Assembly: GCA_017407115.1 (NCBI GenBank)
Contig: JAFQXD010000063.1
Span: 1-47,448 of the forward strand
Source of the DNA: Methanobrevibacter sp.
Lineage (GTDB): Archaea > Methanobacteriota > Methanobacteria > Methanobacteriales > Methanobacteriaceae
Length of the DNA: 47,448 nucleotides
Direction of reading: 5' to 3'
The notes under the pieces were generated by a model. It saw nothing but the letters and a program-made list of their open reading frames with translations. It did no database searches and was not told the origin of the DNA. The translations under genes were made by a program, and so were the position numbers. Shown here piece after piece: positions 17,442-26,966 of the stretch; the stretch's first letter is position 1, and every line of letters begins with the position of its first letter.

Positions 17442-18602
17442 CTACAAAATTTCATCCAATGCTTTAACAAATTCATCAATGTCGGCTTTTGTAATTGTTA
17501 ATGGTGGAACAAATCTTAAGACGTTTCCGGCAGTACAGTTAATTAAAAATCCTGCTTCTCTGAGTTTATCAACATATTCTGCACCAGGCTTGGTTAACTC
17601 CAAACCGACCATCAATCCTTTGCCTCTTACATCAGCGATTATTTCCTTATCCAGCTTTTTGAGTTCTTCCATGAAGTATTCTCCTACTTCATTTACATTG
17701 TCCAAGATGTTTTCCTCATCAATTGCATCCAAAACAGCATTTGCTGCAGCACATACCAATGGCCCTCCACCAAAGGTGGTTCCATGGTCTCCAGGTACGA
17801 ATGCACTAGCTACTTTTTCGGTTGCAAGAATTCCACCCATAGGAACTCCTCCACCTATTCCTTTAGCCATTGTCATGATGTCTGGTTTAACATCGAATAG
17901 CTCGTGAGCGAATAATGTTCCGCATCTTCCAAAACCGGTCTGAACTTCATCAACGATAAATACTATGTCGTTTTCATTACAGATTTTTTCAATTTCCTTC
18001 AAGTATTCTATGTCTGGAACGTTCACTCCACCTTCACCCTGGATAGGTTCAACAATGATTGCTGCAGTATTTTCATTTACTGCTTCTTTTAAAGCTTCAA
18101 TGTTATTGTATTCCACATTTATAAAACCATTAGGGAGTATTGCCTTGAATGGCTCTTGATAATCAGCATGCCCGGTTGCTGCGAGTGTCATTGAAGTTCT
18201 TCCGTGAAATGACTCGATAGTTGATATTACTTCGCTTTTTCCGGTGTATTTAATAGCTAATTTAATAGCACCTTCATTTGCCTCAGCACCGCTGTTTGCA
18301 TAAAATATTCTATCGAAACTTGTTTTGTCGATTAATTTTTTAGCATATATCAATGCTGGTTCATTATAGTAAATGCTTGAAATGTGAATGAGCTTTTCTG
18401 CTTGGTCCTGGATTGCTTTTACAAGTTTAGGATGATTGTGACCTAAAGCGTTAACTGCAATACCTGCAAACATGTCCAAATATTCTTTTCCATCAATGTC
18501 TGTGACTCTCACACCTTCACCATGATCCAAAACAACAGGCTGTCTTGTGAAAGTGTTTATGAAATAATCATCTTCAATCTTAATAAGTTCTTGAGTATTC
18601 AT
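17442..18602 (-). CDS. argD: Acetylornithine aminotransferase
   Basis: This class III PLP aminotransferase interconverts N-acetylglutamate semialdehyde and N-acetylornithine in arginine synthesis; ArgD enzymes may also act on succinyl-diaminopimelate. The PLP lysine is in TMAKGIGGG (K247). NSGAEANE (about 103-110), FHGRT (132-136), VEPIQGEGG and VDEVQTGFGR (about 218-227) are all present. The 386-residue length is normal. It diverges from the cyclophilin gene across a 75-bp promoter region and leads a probable two-gene operon with the zinc-ribbon gene. Confidence 0.93.
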   Translation of the reverse strand: MNTQELIKIEDDYFINTFTRQPVVLDHGEGVRVTDIDGKEYLDMFAGIAVNALGHNHPKLVKAIQDQAEKLIHISSIYYNEPALIYAKKLIDKTSFDRIFYANSGAEANEGAIKLAIKYTGKSEVISTIESFHGRTSMTLAATGHADYQEPFKAILPNGFINVEYNNIEALKEAVNENTAAIIVEPIQGEGGVNVPDIEYLKEIEKICNENDIVFIVDEVQTGFGRCGTLFAHELFDVKPDIMTMAKGIGGGVPMGGILATEKVASAFVPGDHGTTFGGGPLVCAAANAVLDAIDEENILDNVNEVGEYFMEELKKLDKEIIADVRGKGLMVGLELTKPGAEYVDKLREAGFLINCTAGNVLRFVPPLTITKADIDEFVKALDEIL

Positions 18603-18677
18603 AATTTTCCTCCCTCCATAAACTATTTAATCATTAATATTTATAGTATTAGTATTATTTAAAAATTAGGTGAAAAA

Positions 18678-19109
18678 ATGAAAGTAGCTATAATCGAAAC
18701 TGATAAAGGAAACATTGAATTAGAATTATTCCCAAACGAAGCTCCAGGTACTGTTGCTAACTTTGAAAAATTAATCAATGAAGGTTTTTATGACGGATTG
18801 ACTTTCCACAGAGTAATCCCAAACTTCGTAATTCAAGGAGGCTGTCCTAAAGGAAACGGTACAGGCGGACCAGGTTACACCATCAAATGTGAAACCGAAG
18901 GAAACCCTCACAAACACGGTACCGGCGCATTATCCATGGCACATGCTGGTAAAGACACTGGTGGAAGCCAATTCTTTATTACCCACTGTCCACAACCACA
19001 CTTAGACGGTGTTCACACCGTATTCGGTCAAGTCATCAAAGGCCAAGATGTTGTTGATGCAATCCAACAAGGCGACAAGATGAACAAAGTGACCGTTGAA
19101 GAAAGATAA
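18678..19109 (+). CDS. Peptidyl-prolyl cis-trans isomerase, cyclophilin type
   Basis: The 143-residue single-domain cyclophilin catalyses prolyl isomerisation in the cytoplasm. Key regions are [13 protein letters not shown] (about 40-52, active-site Arg and Phe), [24 protein letters not shown] (about 86-102) and [12 protein letters not shown] (about 108-119). No signal peptide is present. The gene uses the codon style of highly expressed genes here and ends in a strong hairpin/T-tract. A GGTG site lies 6-7 nt before the ATG. Confidence 0.95.
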   Translation: MKVAIIETDKGNIELELFPNEAPGTVANFEKLINEGFYDGLTFHRVIPNFVIQGGCPKGNGTGGPGYTIKCETEGNPHKHGTGALSMAHAGKDTGGSQFFITHCPQPHLDGVHTVFGQVIKGQDVVDAIQQGDKMNKVTVEER

Positions 19110-19121
19110 TTCTTATCTTTC
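19101..19121 (+). terminator. Hairpin spanning the cyclophilin stop codon, T-tract
   Basis: GAAAGATAA (19101-19109) and TTATCTTTC (19113-19121) form a perfect 9-bp stem with a 3-nt loop; the TAA stop ends the left arm. TAAACTTTTTTTTATTTTA follows. It has a strong terminator-like architecture. Confidence 0.75.
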
Positions 19122-19145
19122 TAAACTTTTTTTTATTTTAAGTTC

Positions 19146-19177
19146 AAAATTGACTTCATTTGATAAAATTGACTTCA
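19146..19177. repeat. Direct repeat upstream of the HEPN-like module
   Basis: AAAATTGACTTCA occurs exactly at 19146-19158 and 19165-19177, 19 bp apart, just upstream of a TATA-like ATATAAATAA (19191-19200). The placement fits a regulator-binding or TFB-recruitment region. Confidence 0.5.
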
Positions 19178-19199
19178 AATCAAAGTTAAAATATAAATA

Positions 19200-19248
19200 A
19201 AACCTCCAACATAGCTAATATTAAATTTTAATAATTAAATGGAGGTTT
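19200..19248 (+). promoter_or_regulatory. Inverted repeat containing the Shine-Dalgarno of the HEPN-like module
   Basis: AAACCTCCA (19200-19208) is the exact complement of TGGAGGTTT (19240-19248), which contains the GGAGG ribosome site 8 nt before the ATG at 19254. ATTAAA/TTTAAT in the loop could extend the fold. If transcribed as a whole, the hairpin would hide the ribosome site. If the TATA at 19191-19198 is the real one, the left arm lies upstream of the start point and the repeat would act as a DNA operator instead. Confidence 0.55.
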
Positions 19249-19253
19249 AAAAA

Positions 19254-19679
19254 ATGTATAAGAATTTCTCTAACAGAACAGAAATGCAAATTTCCAATGA
19301 GAATACCTACACAGGATTGACCGAAATGAAAAATAATGATGGCAATATCAGCACATTTCTAAAAGAGAATTTTGAATTTCCTTCAGGTAACTTCAGCGAA
19401 ATTACTAAATTCATTGACAAGGATTTGGAAATGAAAAGACTATTCTATAATCTGCCCAAAATAATCGCACAAGAACTCGAATACAGTCAATTATCGCTAG
19501 ATTTCATGAAAGAAACAGATCCCAGTGAAAAAATTCTTGAAATCATAATTTATTCTGCCGAAGATGAAAAAACATTGCTTTTAAAGGAAGACATCATCAG
19601 CGATGGAATAGTAGACGAGTATCCAAACACTGAAAACGAGTATATAATTTTGGTGGAGCCTTATGTTGGAGAATGTTAA
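19254..19679 (+). CDS. Hypothetical partner of HEPN-like protein
   Basis: The 141-residue acidic protein has no recognised family. It shows a polar N-terminus, helical central segments (about 40-90) and a C-terminal part with two hydrophobic strands, EIIIYS (about 107-112) and YIILVEP (about 131-137). There is no GSxxxG nucleotidyltransferase motif, so it is not an obvious MNT antitoxin. Its stop lies inside the start of the next gene (17-nt overlap), a coupling typical of toxin-antitoxin pairs. The ATG follows GGAGG by 8 nt. A role as antitoxin or specificity partner is inference. Confidence 0.6.
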   Translation: MYKNFSNRTEMQISNENTYTGLTEMKNNDGNISTFLKENFEFPSGNFSEITKFIDKDLEMKRLFYNLPKIIAQELEYSQLSLDFMKETDPSEKILEIIIYSAEDEKTLLLKEDIISDGIVDEYPNTENEYIILVEPYVGEC

Positions 19680-20079
19680 ATTTGATTGGTATAGCTATTA
19701 CAAACTTGCAAAATCATTTGAAAATGAAAATGATTCTGCAAAATTAAGAACTGGGATTGGAAGATTTTATTATTCGGCATTTTTAAAATCCAGAGACCAT
19801 ATCATCAGCGAAAAACTCTTTTTAAGTAAAATTAATGAAAACATAATGCTGTCAACATCAGGAAGAGTTCACAGAGAAACAAGAATCACGTTTAAAAATA
19901 ATGAAAAAATAAATAAATCCGGCAAAGGTAAAAAAATAGCTCAAAGGTTGAATGTATTGAGAAAATATAGAAACATGGTTGATTATGACTCTGAAAAACC
20001 AAAAAATTTAAGGTATGCATATGACCGTTGCCAAATGAAATCAAAAAGGATATTCGAACTATTAGACGAATTATGTTAA
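19663..20079 (+). CDS. HEPN-domain-like protein (possible toxin/RNase)
   Basis: This 138-residue helical protein resembles HEPN/UPF0332 proteins: an early helix with RTGIGRFYYSAFLKSRDHI (about 29-47), a basic middle (about 65-95), and a late helix with the LRKYRNMVDYD motif (about 99-109). Many HEPN proteins are metal-independent RNases with an RN-x4-6-H motif; here RNMVDY replaces the His with Asp-Tyr, as in some UPF0332 members, so nuclease activity is uncertain. GGTGGAG precedes its ATG inside the upstream gene. It converges with the MFS gene with a 9-nt overlap. An inactive or non-toxic HEPN is a real alternative. Confidence 0.55.
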   Translation: MLENVKFDWYSYYKLAKSFENENDSAKLRTGIGRFYYSAFLKSRDHIISEKLFLSKINENIMLSTSGRVHRETRITFKNNEKINKSGKGKKIAQRLNVLRKYRNMVDYDSEKPKNLRYAYDRCQMKSKRIFELLDELC

Positions 20080-21438
20080 ATCTTTAGATTTGATTCCAAC
20101 AAAGGAAGCGAATACAGATGCAACACATAATACCACACAAATAATGCATGTTATTTGGCAGCTGCTAATTAAAAGCGGATAATACTGCTCCACAATTGGA
20201 ACATCACCCATTACAAATGCAAAAACGAGAGTCAATATTCCCAAACTCATTGCCTGACCAACAGTCCTCATGGTTGCAACAGAAGCTGATGCAACTGATG
20301 TGTCCTTTGGCGGAACTGAACTCATTATGACATTTGTATTCGGCGGGGAAAACAAACCGAATGCTACACCATAGATTATCATGGAAATTATTAGGAATTC
20401 CATGGATGTTGATTCGTTTAAAAATGTAAATAAAATAAGTGAAATTGTTCCAAGACCCATTCCAATTGCTGCAAGGATTTGTGGAACATACCTATCGGAC
20501 AATCTGCCCGCAATCGGAGCAAGAACAACCTGACACAGCGGTGCTGCAAGCAGAATTATGCCTGCAGTCTGTGAATCCATGCCCTTAATATATTGCAAGT
20601 GATAATTCAGAATTGTAGTGACGGCAAATGTGGCCAAATATGCGCATAATGATGCGAAATTGGATGAGAGAAATTGACGATTCTTAAAAAACCTTACATC
20701 AAATACAGGATGGGTTTGTTTCAGTTCTATTAATGCGAATACGATAAGGAATATGATACCTAAAACAGTCAATATCACGCCTAATGTCTCATTGAGTATT
20801 GTAAAACCATACATGAACAGTACCATTCCAATACCATAGGAAACAGACCCCTTGATATCTAAAGGAACATTTTCAAAAGTAATCCACTCTTCATCTACCT
20901 TAGTTAAAATTAAAATCAGGGTGAGCAATAGAAACGGAACTCCAAACAATACTACGGATCTCCAACCCAACTGATAATTAAGAACTCCCCCAAGAACCGG
21001 AGATAGGGACAGCCCAATGTAAACGCCCGTAATGACTATTCCCAGTGCCTTGCCTCTCTCTTCAGGAGCGAATGCAGATACAACCATTGCCATAGATGTT
21101 ACATTGAAAAACGCCAGAGAAATTCCCAATATCAAACGGCAAATCAAAAACTGTTCTGAAGTTGTTACAAGCACATTGGCTATGGAAATTATGATAAACA
21201 ATACAACGCTGATGATTGTAACTTTTTTAAGACCATATTTACCGGATATTTGGCCTGCCGGAACCGACAGCACAGAAACAACCAATAGAAAAATAATTAT
21301 GGCCCAGTTTTGAACAATATTGCTCATGTGAAATTCGGCCGCTATTGACGGAATGACAACCATGACTGCATTAACCGCAAATACGGCGAAAAATGACAAT
21401 ATTGTGCAAATTATAAGGATAAGGTTTTTTGATTTCAT
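20071..21438 (-). CDS. MFS transporter, DHA2-like drug exporter
   Basis: The 455-residue integral membrane protein has about 14 hydrophobic helices and the MFS motif between helices 2 and 3 (GKYGLKKV, about 65-72), plus a repeat GRLSDRY in the second half. Helix number and sequence style fit DHA2 family proton-driven multidrug exporters; the substrate is unknown. It follows the VOC-protein gene by 2 bp, so the pair is probably cotranscribed, which could mean export plus binding or modification of a toxic compound. Confidence 0.85.
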   Translation of the reverse strand: MKSKNLILIICTILSFFAVFAVNAVMVVIPSIAAEFHMSNIVQNWAIIIFLLVVSVLSVPAGQISGKYGLKKVTIISVVLFIIISIANVLVTTSEQFLICRLILGISLAFFNVTSMAMVVSAFAPEERGKALGIVITGVYIGLSLSPVLGGVLNYQLGWRSVVLFGVPFLLLTLILILTKVDEEWITFENVPLDIKGSVSYGIGMVLFMYGFTILNETLGVILTVLGIIFLIVFALIELKQTHPVFDVRFFKNRQFLSSNFASLCAYLATFAVTTILNYHLQYIKGMDSQTAGIILLAAPLCQVVLAPIAGRLSDRYVPQILAAIGMGLGTISLILFTFLNESTSMEFLIISMIIYGVAFGLFSPPNTNVIMSSVPPKDTSVASASVATMRTVGQAMSLGILTLVFAFVMGDVPIVEQYYPLLISSCQITCIICVVLCVASVFASFVGIKSKDLT

Positions 21439-21440
21439 GA

Positions 21441-21791
21441 TTATTCAGTGTGCTGTACCAGAACAATGTTGATTCCATTTGGATCTATGACTCTTGCCAT
21501 GTATCCTACCTGAGTTTCAACAGGTTTTAAGGCAATGTTTGCTCCCTTTTCCTCCAGCTTTTTAATTTCTTCGTTGATATCTTCAACATCCATTCCGATG
21601 GAATATATTCCTGTTTCAAAAGCTGTGCTTTGGATTAGCTCCAATCCTGCAAATCCGTCACCATTAAGAAGCACTATTTTGCCCCCAGGAACATCAAATT
21701 CCTCATCGAAAGTAAAATCAAATGTTTCAGTGTAATATTTGACGCTTTCTTCGATGTCGTTGACAATCATTGTAGCATATCGGATTTTCAT
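21441..21791 (-). CDS. VOC (glyoxalase/bleomycin-resistance) superfamily protein
   Basis: The 116-residue protein has the paired beta-alpha-beta-beta-beta layout of the VOC fold: MKIRYATMIVNDIEESVKYY at the N-terminus and VGYMARVIDPNGINIVLVQ at the C-terminus. The first metal His of many glyoxalases is replaced here (RYATMIV), so glyoxalase activity is doubtful; a binding or resistance role is possible. It heads a likely operon with the MFS exporter. Confidence 0.8.
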   Translation of the reverse strand: MKIRYATMIVNDIEESVKYYTETFDFTFDEEFDVPGGKIVLLNGDGFAGLELIQSTAFETGIYSIGMDVEDINEEIKKLEEKGANIALKPVETQVGYMARVIDPNGINIVLVQHTE

Positions 21792-21827
21792 GAGAAATAG
21801 TATATTTTTTATCAGATATAATAAATT

Positions 21828-22742
21828 CTATTTAAGTCTGTTCATCAGTCCGGATTTTCTTGCGTAATGGAATAGGTACAGCTGAACATACCCCGCATAA
21901 TCTCCAAACTCCTCCATTCCAAACTCGCGAACCTTTGTCACGCTTATATCCTTTCCATCAAAGTAAAGGTGGGAAACTATGCGTTTTATCCACACGTCTG
22001 AAGGAAAAGCTTCCCTGAATTTAAATCCGTAAAGTAAAATGCAATCGGCCACCTTCGGCCCCACACCTGGAACTTCCAAAATTGTTTCGAATGCCTCATC
22101 ATATGACATAGAAAAGATATCTTGAATGTCAATTTCAAATGCAAATAGCTCAGATGCCCTTCTCATGTATGGTGCTCTATATCCTACGCCACAATTTTTA
22201 AGATTATTGTTGCAATTGCAAATATCTTGAATATCCGATGAATTAAATTCATCTTCTTCATCCAAGTATACTTTTGCAAGGTCATGACTTTGAGGAAATG
22301 TATAGTAATTTTCATGCCTGTTTCCCCAATTCCGTTTGATGTCTGAAATGGATTTGGTCCATCTCTTAATGGAATTGTTGGCGGAACATATTGAAGATAT
22401 AATGCACTCAAATGGGTCAGGAGCTAAAAATAATCTCAATCCATTGCAGAACTTTGACATGTCAGATAGCTCTGCGCGATTATCTAAATAATTATAAAAC
22501 TTGTTTAAATCAAAATCCAAATCAAAAATATAACTTAACTGAGAAATAGCTTCCTTTTGAGATATTTCACCGTTAAAATTAAAATCTAAAAACTCACCAG
22601 ACTGCTTAACATCAAAAACAACAGGCTTATCATTTACTAAAACAACATTACTAAAATGTCCGCCATCCTGCGCCCATGGAGGCTGTGATGTTTGGCCGGA
22701 CAATTGCGTTAACTCTAAATCAATTGGAGATTCGATAATCAT
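21828..22742 (-). CDS. ogg: 8-oxoguanine DNA glycosylase/AP lyase, OGG1 family
   Basis: This 304-residue HhH-GPD enzyme removes 8-oxoguanine from DNA. The hairpin and catalytic lysine are in [17 protein letters not shown] (about 229-245), closely matching the OGG1 pattern GVGTKVADC; the catalytic Asp is in PSDVWIKR about 18 residues later. The N-terminal region (about 1-100) resembles the OGG_N domain. Its start overlaps the hisF stop by 4 bp, so it is translationally coupled though functionally unrelated. It fits an oxygen-sensitive anaerobe needing oxidative DNA repair. Confidence 0.88.
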   Translation of the reverse strand: MIIESPIDLELTQLSGQTSQPPWAQDGGHFSNVVLVNDKPVVFDVKQSGEFLDFNFNGEISQKEAISQLSYIFDLDFDLNKFYNYLDNRAELSDMSKFCNGLRLFLAPDPFECIISSICSANNSIKRWTKSISDIKRNWGNRHENYYTFPQSHDLAKVYLDEEDEFNSSDIQDICNCNNNLKNCGVGYRAPYMRRASELFAFEIDIQDIFSMSYDEAFETILEVPGVGPKVADCILLYGFKFREAFPSDVWIKRIVSHLYFDGKDISVTKVREFGMEEFGDYAGYVQLYLFHYARKSGLMNRLK

Positions 22743-23563
22743 AAACGAACAGCCACATTATTTTCTTTTAAATATTCCTTAACGGTGCCTATTGAATATT
22801 GGTTGAAGTGGAATATGCTTGCTGCAAGAGCTGCTGAAACATCTGTCTTTTCAAACACTTCCAAAATGTGTTTTGGCTCTCCAACACCACCACTGGCAAT
22901 AACTGGAATATCGACTGCATCATTGATTGTCTTATTCAACTCAATGTCATAACCGTTTTGAGTTCCATCCCCATCCATACTGGTTAAAAGAATCTCACCG
23001 GCTCCCAAATCCTGACATTTTTGAGCCCATTGAATGGCATCTATGCCTGTAAACTCACGTCCGCCATAAATGCTTGTATCAAACCAGCAGTAACCCTTAT
23101 CGGTTTCGATGACTGTCTTTTCAGGAACGTCATCCGGATGGTCAACATATCTTCTTTTTGCATCAATTCCAATCACAACCGCTTGTGATCCGACAACTTT
23201 TGAAGCTTCTGTAAGCAATTGCGGATTTTTAATGGCAGCAGTGTTAGTGGAACATTTGTCCGCTCCCGCCTTAAGCATTTTAATGTAATCGTCAACTTTT
23301 CTTATTCCTCCGCCTACGCAAATCGGCATGAATACGTTTTCTGTAAGTCTATCGATGACATCCGCCATTGTTGCCCGGCGTTCATGTGATGCTGTGATGT
23401 CCAATACAACAACTTCATCTGCTCCCTCTTCATAATATCTTGTTGCAAGGTCTACCGGGTTTCCAGCATATTTAATCTCTTTAAACTCGACACCTTTTAC
23501 AACACGTCCTTCAGGAACCTGCAAATCACAATCTAAACAAGGAATAATTCTTTTAGTTAACAT
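22739..23563 (-). CDS. hisF: Imidazole glycerol phosphate synthase, cyclase subunit
   Basis: This TIM-barrel enzyme uses ammonia from HisH to convert PRFAR to imidazole glycerol phosphate and AICAR, in histidine (and purine) synthesis. The 274-residue protein shows RIIPCLDCD (catalytic Asp), GGGIRK phosphate loop, [19 protein letters not shown] (second catalytic Asp) and ASGGVG. The upstream in-frame extension to 23608 crosses a terminator palindrome and is rejected; ATG 23563 precedes the conserved MLTKRIIPC. HisH is not adjacent. Confidence 0.95.
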   Translation of the reverse strand: MLTKRIIPCLDCDLQVPEGRVVKGVEFKEIKYAGNPVDLATRYYEEGADEVVVLDITASHERRATMADVIDRLTENVFMPICVGGGIRKVDDYIKMLKAGADKCSTNTAAIKNPQLLTEASKVVGSQAVVIGIDAKRRYVDHPDDVPEKTVIETDKGYCWFDTSIYGGREFTGIDAIQWAQKCQDLGAGEILLTSMDGDGTQNGYDIELNKTINDAVDIPVIASGGVGEPKHILEVFEKTDVSAALAASIFHFNQYSIGTVKEYLKENNVAVRL

Positions 23564-23588
23564 AATATCAATATAAATAAAAAAAGAG

Positions 23589-23610
23589 TATTGTTTTTTA
23601 AAAAACAATA
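23589..23610 (-). terminator. Perfect 22-bp AT palindrome after sec61b
   Basis: TATTGTTTTTT directly followed by its reverse complement lies 3 bp after the Sec61-beta stop and 26 bp before hisF. It has T-runs on both strands and may act as a terminator or attenuator between the two genes. Confidence 0.5.
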
Positions 23611-23613
23611 ATA

Positions 23614-23775
23614 TTAAGCTGAATATCTTAAAACAAAACAGAATATAGCTAAAATTATAGTGCCTACAATAACATGCTCAGGTGAGAGTTTTGGGCCTAA
23701 ACTTTCTTCATCAAAGTATCTTACCAAACCAGCACCAGTTTGAGGCATGGAAATTTTATTATCTTTTTTCGCCAT
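23614..23775 (-). CDS. Preprotein translocase Sec61-beta (SecG-equivalent) subunit
   Basis: This 53-residue tail-anchored protein is the small beta subunit of the SecYEbeta channel. It has the conserved archaeal pattern: basic start MAKKDNK, the motif [15 protein letters not shown] (about 10-24), then GPKLSPEHV leading into one C-terminal transmembrane helix (about 35-50). The match to the family is clear despite its short length. The gene sits alone between moaC and hisF on the minus strand, with AGGAGA before the start codon. Confidence 0.92.
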   Translation of the reverse strand: MAKKDNKISMPQTGAGLVRYFDEESLGPKLSPEHVIVGTIILAIFCFVLRYSA

Positions 23776-23845
23776 AAGTAATCTCCTATAAAATTAATTA
23801 ATAAAAATAACTGTATATAATTATTTTATTCCTACTATATAAACT

Positions 23846-24313
23846 TTAAATTTTCTCCTTTTTAATTACTTTAATGTCGCTTATTCTTGTATCAGGATAC
23901 TGTCCATCCTCATCCTTTTCAACAGCCTTGACCATGTCCCATATTGTGAGTAATGCTACACTGACACCAGTTATAGCTTCCATTTCAACGCCAGTTTTGC
24001 CCAAAGTGTTTACCGCACATCTGGCAATTATTTCACTGTCTTTAACATTGAAATCAAGTTCTATTCCTGTCAAGGCCAATGGATGGCAAAGCGGGATTAT
24101 TGAAGAAGTATTTTTAACTGCCTGAATTCCTGCAATCTGGGCGGTTGTCAAGACGTTTCCCTTTTTGATTTCCTCATTTTTAATCAGATCGATTGTATGC
24201 TTATCTAAAAAGATACTTCCACTGGCAATTGCCCTTCTTTTTTGGTCAGGTTTTTCCCCAACTTCAACCATGTGCACTCCGCTTTCAGTTAAATGTGTAA
24301 ATTCATCTGCCAT
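23846..24313 (-). CDS. moaC: Cyclic pyranopterin monophosphate synthase
   Basis: MoaC converts the cyclic GTP-derived intermediate made by MoaA into cyclic pyranopterin monophosphate during molybdopterin synthesis, needed for formate dehydrogenase and formylmethanofuran dehydrogenase. The 155-residue protein shows RRAIASGSIFL, IPLCHPLALTGIELDF (active-site His/Cys region, about 73-88), TGVEMEAITGVSVALLTIWDMVKA (in two parts) and a C-terminal DTRISDIKVIKK. It follows pus10 by 5 bp, in the srp54-pus10-moaC operon. Confidence 0.95.
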   Translation of the reverse strand: MADEFTHLTESGVHMVEVGEKPDQKRRAIASGSIFLDKHTIDLIKNEEIKKGNVLTTAQIAGIQAVKNTSSIIPLCHPLALTGIELDFNVKDSEIIARCAVNTLGKTGVEMEAITGVSVALLTIWDMVKAVEKDEDGQYPDTRISDIKVIKKEKI

Positions 24314-24318
24314 ATTAT

Positions 24319-25527
24319 CTACTTCTCACTTACTTCAATTACATCCAATTGTTCACAAACTGCATTGACTCCAAGTATTTCACCAACATTAGGATGGCTT
24401 CTTCCTTCATCACCGGATATCAGTTCCTTAATGTATAATCCTCCTTCGGTTTTGATGCGCATATTGAATGTCCTGTCGTCAATTATTTCATAAGACAAAT
24501 CCAATACATGCTTAATGCGCACCTTATCTGCGCGCCTTCTGAGGACTCTTAAAGGAGTTTGCTGGTGAATCTCATCAAGTTTTGTCAATTCATCCAATTT
24601 ATCCCTGTCAAATGCCCCATCACACTTGACAAGAGCATTATAAACCTTATATGTGTCAGGAGAGGACTGCTTAATCTCTGCCTTTCTTCTTCTCTCACAC
24701 AAATGCAGATTGTGATAGGAAGTTTTGCCTTCATTGATTTTATTGATTTCCTCTTCCAGCTTAGCCAAATCAAGATTTCTGATTCTAGGCTCTTTTATTT
24801 CTAAAACGAAAGGTCTACCTGAGCCCAGCATCAGCACATCGATATCTTCACGGCCTGCACCATGGAACTTGGCTTCCCTTCCTTTTGTTAATCTTAAAAA
24901 ATGCTCGGAAATTAACTCTTCAACAGATTCTGGATATTGCTTTCCTGTGAAATTGCATTCTTCACAGCCACTGCCCTTGCATTTTGTGCAGGGCCATTTG
25001 GTTTGGGGAATTCCACGTTTCAATTTGTTGTATTTGCCTTCAACGTACAATGGATTGATTTGAATTCTGACTTTCGGTTCGCCGACCAAATCGACATTGA
25101 AAACAATGTCCTGTGATTCAAATTCAGCATCCTTGTCATATCTTTCCCAAATTCCAAGGCCTATTAATCTGTTTACTTCCTTTTTGATGGTTTCAACACC
25201 TAAATCGAATTTTTCGGACAATTCTTCATCTCTTTGCTGAATGTCCTTGTCGATTTTTGAACCTACAAGAAATGTGTTGAACTCCACCCCCAAATGATTT
25301 ATCTTATCGTCTATTTTTTCATAAAGCCCCTCATTGAGCCTGTCAAAAAGATTGTCGCAGATGACACACTCGACGTCATCCAAATCAATGTCGAGTTCAC
25401 TGCATACCTTGTCTGCCCTTTCGATGTTGTTGGCACCCTCAATTGTTTTGGACAATTTACGGCCAAGGCAGTTTTTGCAGATTTTTCCATCTGTTTCCTG
25501 TAAAATTTTTTCAGCTAGTTGATACAT
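24319..25527 (-). CDS. pus10: tRNA pseudouridine synthase Pus10
   Basis: Archaeal Pus10 makes pseudouridine 54 and 55 in the T-loop of tRNA. The 402-residue protein has an N-terminal four-Cys zinc module (ICKNC near 17-20 and CVIC near 54-57), a THUMP-like region, a Cys cluster CTKCKGSGCEEC (about 180-191), and the catalytic domain with GAGREDIDVLMLGSGRPFV (catalytic Asp in the GRED-I-D segment) and a C-terminal GGLYIKELISGDEGR. It lies 1 bp after srp54 and 5 bp before moaC. Confidence 0.93.
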   Translation of the reverse strand: MYQLAEKILQETDGKICKNCLGRKLSKTIEGANNIERADKVCSELDIDLDDVECVICDNLFDRLNEGLYEKIDDKINHLGVEFNTFLVGSKIDKDIQQRDEELSEKFDLGVETIKKEVNRLIGLGIWERYDKDAEFESQDIVFNVDLVGEPKVRIQINPLYVEGKYNKLKRGIPQTKWPCTKCKGSGCEECNFTGKQYPESVEELISEHFLRLTKGREAKFHGAGREDIDVLMLGSGRPFVLEIKEPRIRNLDLAKLEEEINKINEGKTSYHNLHLCERRRKAEIKQSSPDTYKVYNALVKCDGAFDRDKLDELTKLDEIHQQTPLRVLRRRADKVRIKHVLDLSYEIIDDRTFNMRIKTEGGLYIKELISGDEGRSHPNVGEILGVNAVCEQLDVIEVSEK

Positions 25528-25528
25528 T

Positions 25529-26872
25529 TTATCTGTTCATGAATTGGCCCATCATACGGTTCATTGCACCGCCGCCTAAACGGCCACCACGTTTTCCGAT
25601 TCCTTTCATTGTCTTTTTGGTATTGTTATAATACTTCAATAGTTCTTTAACCTCACTTTCTTGAACTCCAGAACCACGTGCAATCCTTCGGATACGTGAC
25701 TGCTTAATGATTTTAGGATTCATCATTTCCTCTTCGGTCATTGAAGACATCATGATTTTATAGGAGTCAATCTTGTCTTCTGTCATTTTGGATGCTTCTT
25801 TTGAAATTTTATTTCCCATACCTGGAATCATGTTTAGGACCTGCTGCATCGGACCCATATTGTTCATCATTTCAAACTGGTTTTTCATGTCCATCAATGT
25901 GAATTTACCGGTAAGCATGTTGTTCATTGTCTTTTCTGCAACATCCTCATCGATTGTCTCTTCAGCCTTTTCTATAAGGGATTTGATATCTCCCATTCCC
26001 AGCAGTCTTGAAATGAATCTTTCAGGATCAAACAACTCAAAGTCATCAATCCTCTCACCGGTACCGATGAATTTGATTGGAGCGCCGGTTTCTGCAACAG
26101 CAGACATTGCACCCCCACCCTTAGCTGAACCGTCCAATTTTGTAATGATGATTGAACCTATGTCGGTTGCCTGTGAAAATGCTCTGGCCTGTTCGCCGGC
26201 TTGCTGACCGATAGTTCCGTCAATGACAAGTATGGCTTCATTAGGATTGATGATATTGTCCAATTCATCCATCTCGGCAATCAAGTCTGATTCTTCCTTA
26301 TGCCTACCTGCAGTATCGAAAATAATGACTTTCCTGTTTTTAAATTCCTGCAAACCCTTTTGAGCCAAATCAAGCGCATCCTTATTGTCAGGGTCCCCAT
26401 ATAACGGGACGTCCATCTCTTCGGTCAATTGCCTTAACTGCTCATAAGCGGCCGGTCTCCATGTGTCTGTACAGACAACAGCAGGATTGAAACCTTTCTT
26501 TTGAAGGTATCTGCATAATTTACCGATGGTTGTGGTCTTACCACTACCCTGAAGCCCAAGGAATAAAATTTTGTAAGGCCTTTCATTGATATCCAGGCCT
26601 GCAGCTTCACTGCCTAAAAGATTTACCATCTCTTCATAGATAATAGTTATAACATGTTCTCTTGGAGTAATACCCTTTGGAGGTTCCTCTTCAAGAGCTC
26701 TTGATTCAATTTTTTTAGATAACTCTAATACTAACTTAATATTAACGTCTGATTGAATTAATGCACGTTGTATGTCTTTTACAACTTCCTTAATAGTTTT
26801 TTTATCTATTACAGACATTCCCACTAACTTTTTCATAGTATTAGTAAGATTTTCTCCTAAATTTCCGAGCAT
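25529..26872 (-). CDS. srp54: Signal recognition particle GTPase SRP54
   Basis: SRP54 binds signal sequences on nascent chains and delivers ribosomes to FtsY at the membrane, as a GTPase with 7S RNA. The 447-residue protein has the N helix bundle, G1 [10 protein letters not shown] (about 105-114), [20 protein letters not shown], and a Met-rich M domain (about 300-430) with RIARGSGVQ. The chosen ATG (26872) follows GTGAT; a GTG at 26881 is part of that ribosome site. It starts the operon srp54-pus10-moaC and diverges from hpt. Confidence 0.96.
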   Translation of the reverse strand: MLGNLGENLTNTMKKLVGMSVIDKKTIKEVVKDIQRALIQSDVNIKLVLELSKKIESRALEEEPPKGITPREHVITIIYEEMVNLLGSEAAGLDINERPYKILFLGLQGSGKTTTIGKLCRYLQKKGFNPAVVCTDTWRPAAYEQLRQLTEEMDVPLYGDPDNKDALDLAQKGLQEFKNRKVIIFDTAGRHKEESDLIAEMDELDNIINPNEAILVIDGTIGQQAGEQARAFSQATDIGSIIITKLDGSAKGGGAMSAVAETGAPIKFIGTGERIDDFELFDPERFISRLLGMGDIKSLIEKAEETIDEDVAEKTMNNMLTGKFTLMDMKNQFEMMNNMGPMQQVLNMIPGMGNKISKEASKMTEDKIDSYKIMMSSMTEEEMMNPKIIKQSRIRRIARGSGVQESEVKELLKYYNNTKKTMKGIGKRGGRLGGGAMNRMMGQFMNR

Positions 26873-26966
26873 ATTAATCACTGAATAATAATTGATTTTA
26901 GAAAAATTATATAATTATATTAAACTATATTTATATTTAACAAGTTTTAAATTTTTGTGTGAGATT

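Noticed and set aside
19663..20079. Assigning the HEPN-like gene to the known HEPN/MNT toxin-antitoxin type
   Set aside because: The partner lacks the nucleotidyltransferase motif and the HEPN gene lacks the usual RN-x4-6-H histidine, so the name would overclaim.
23564..23608. N-terminal extension of HisF
   Set aside because: It would translate the AT palindrome 23589-23610; HisF proteins start at the MLTKRIIPC position.
26892..26966. N-terminal extension of the phosphoribosyltransferase
   Set aside because: Hydrophobic, AT-rich leader sequence without a ribosome site; the ATG at 26967 has one.
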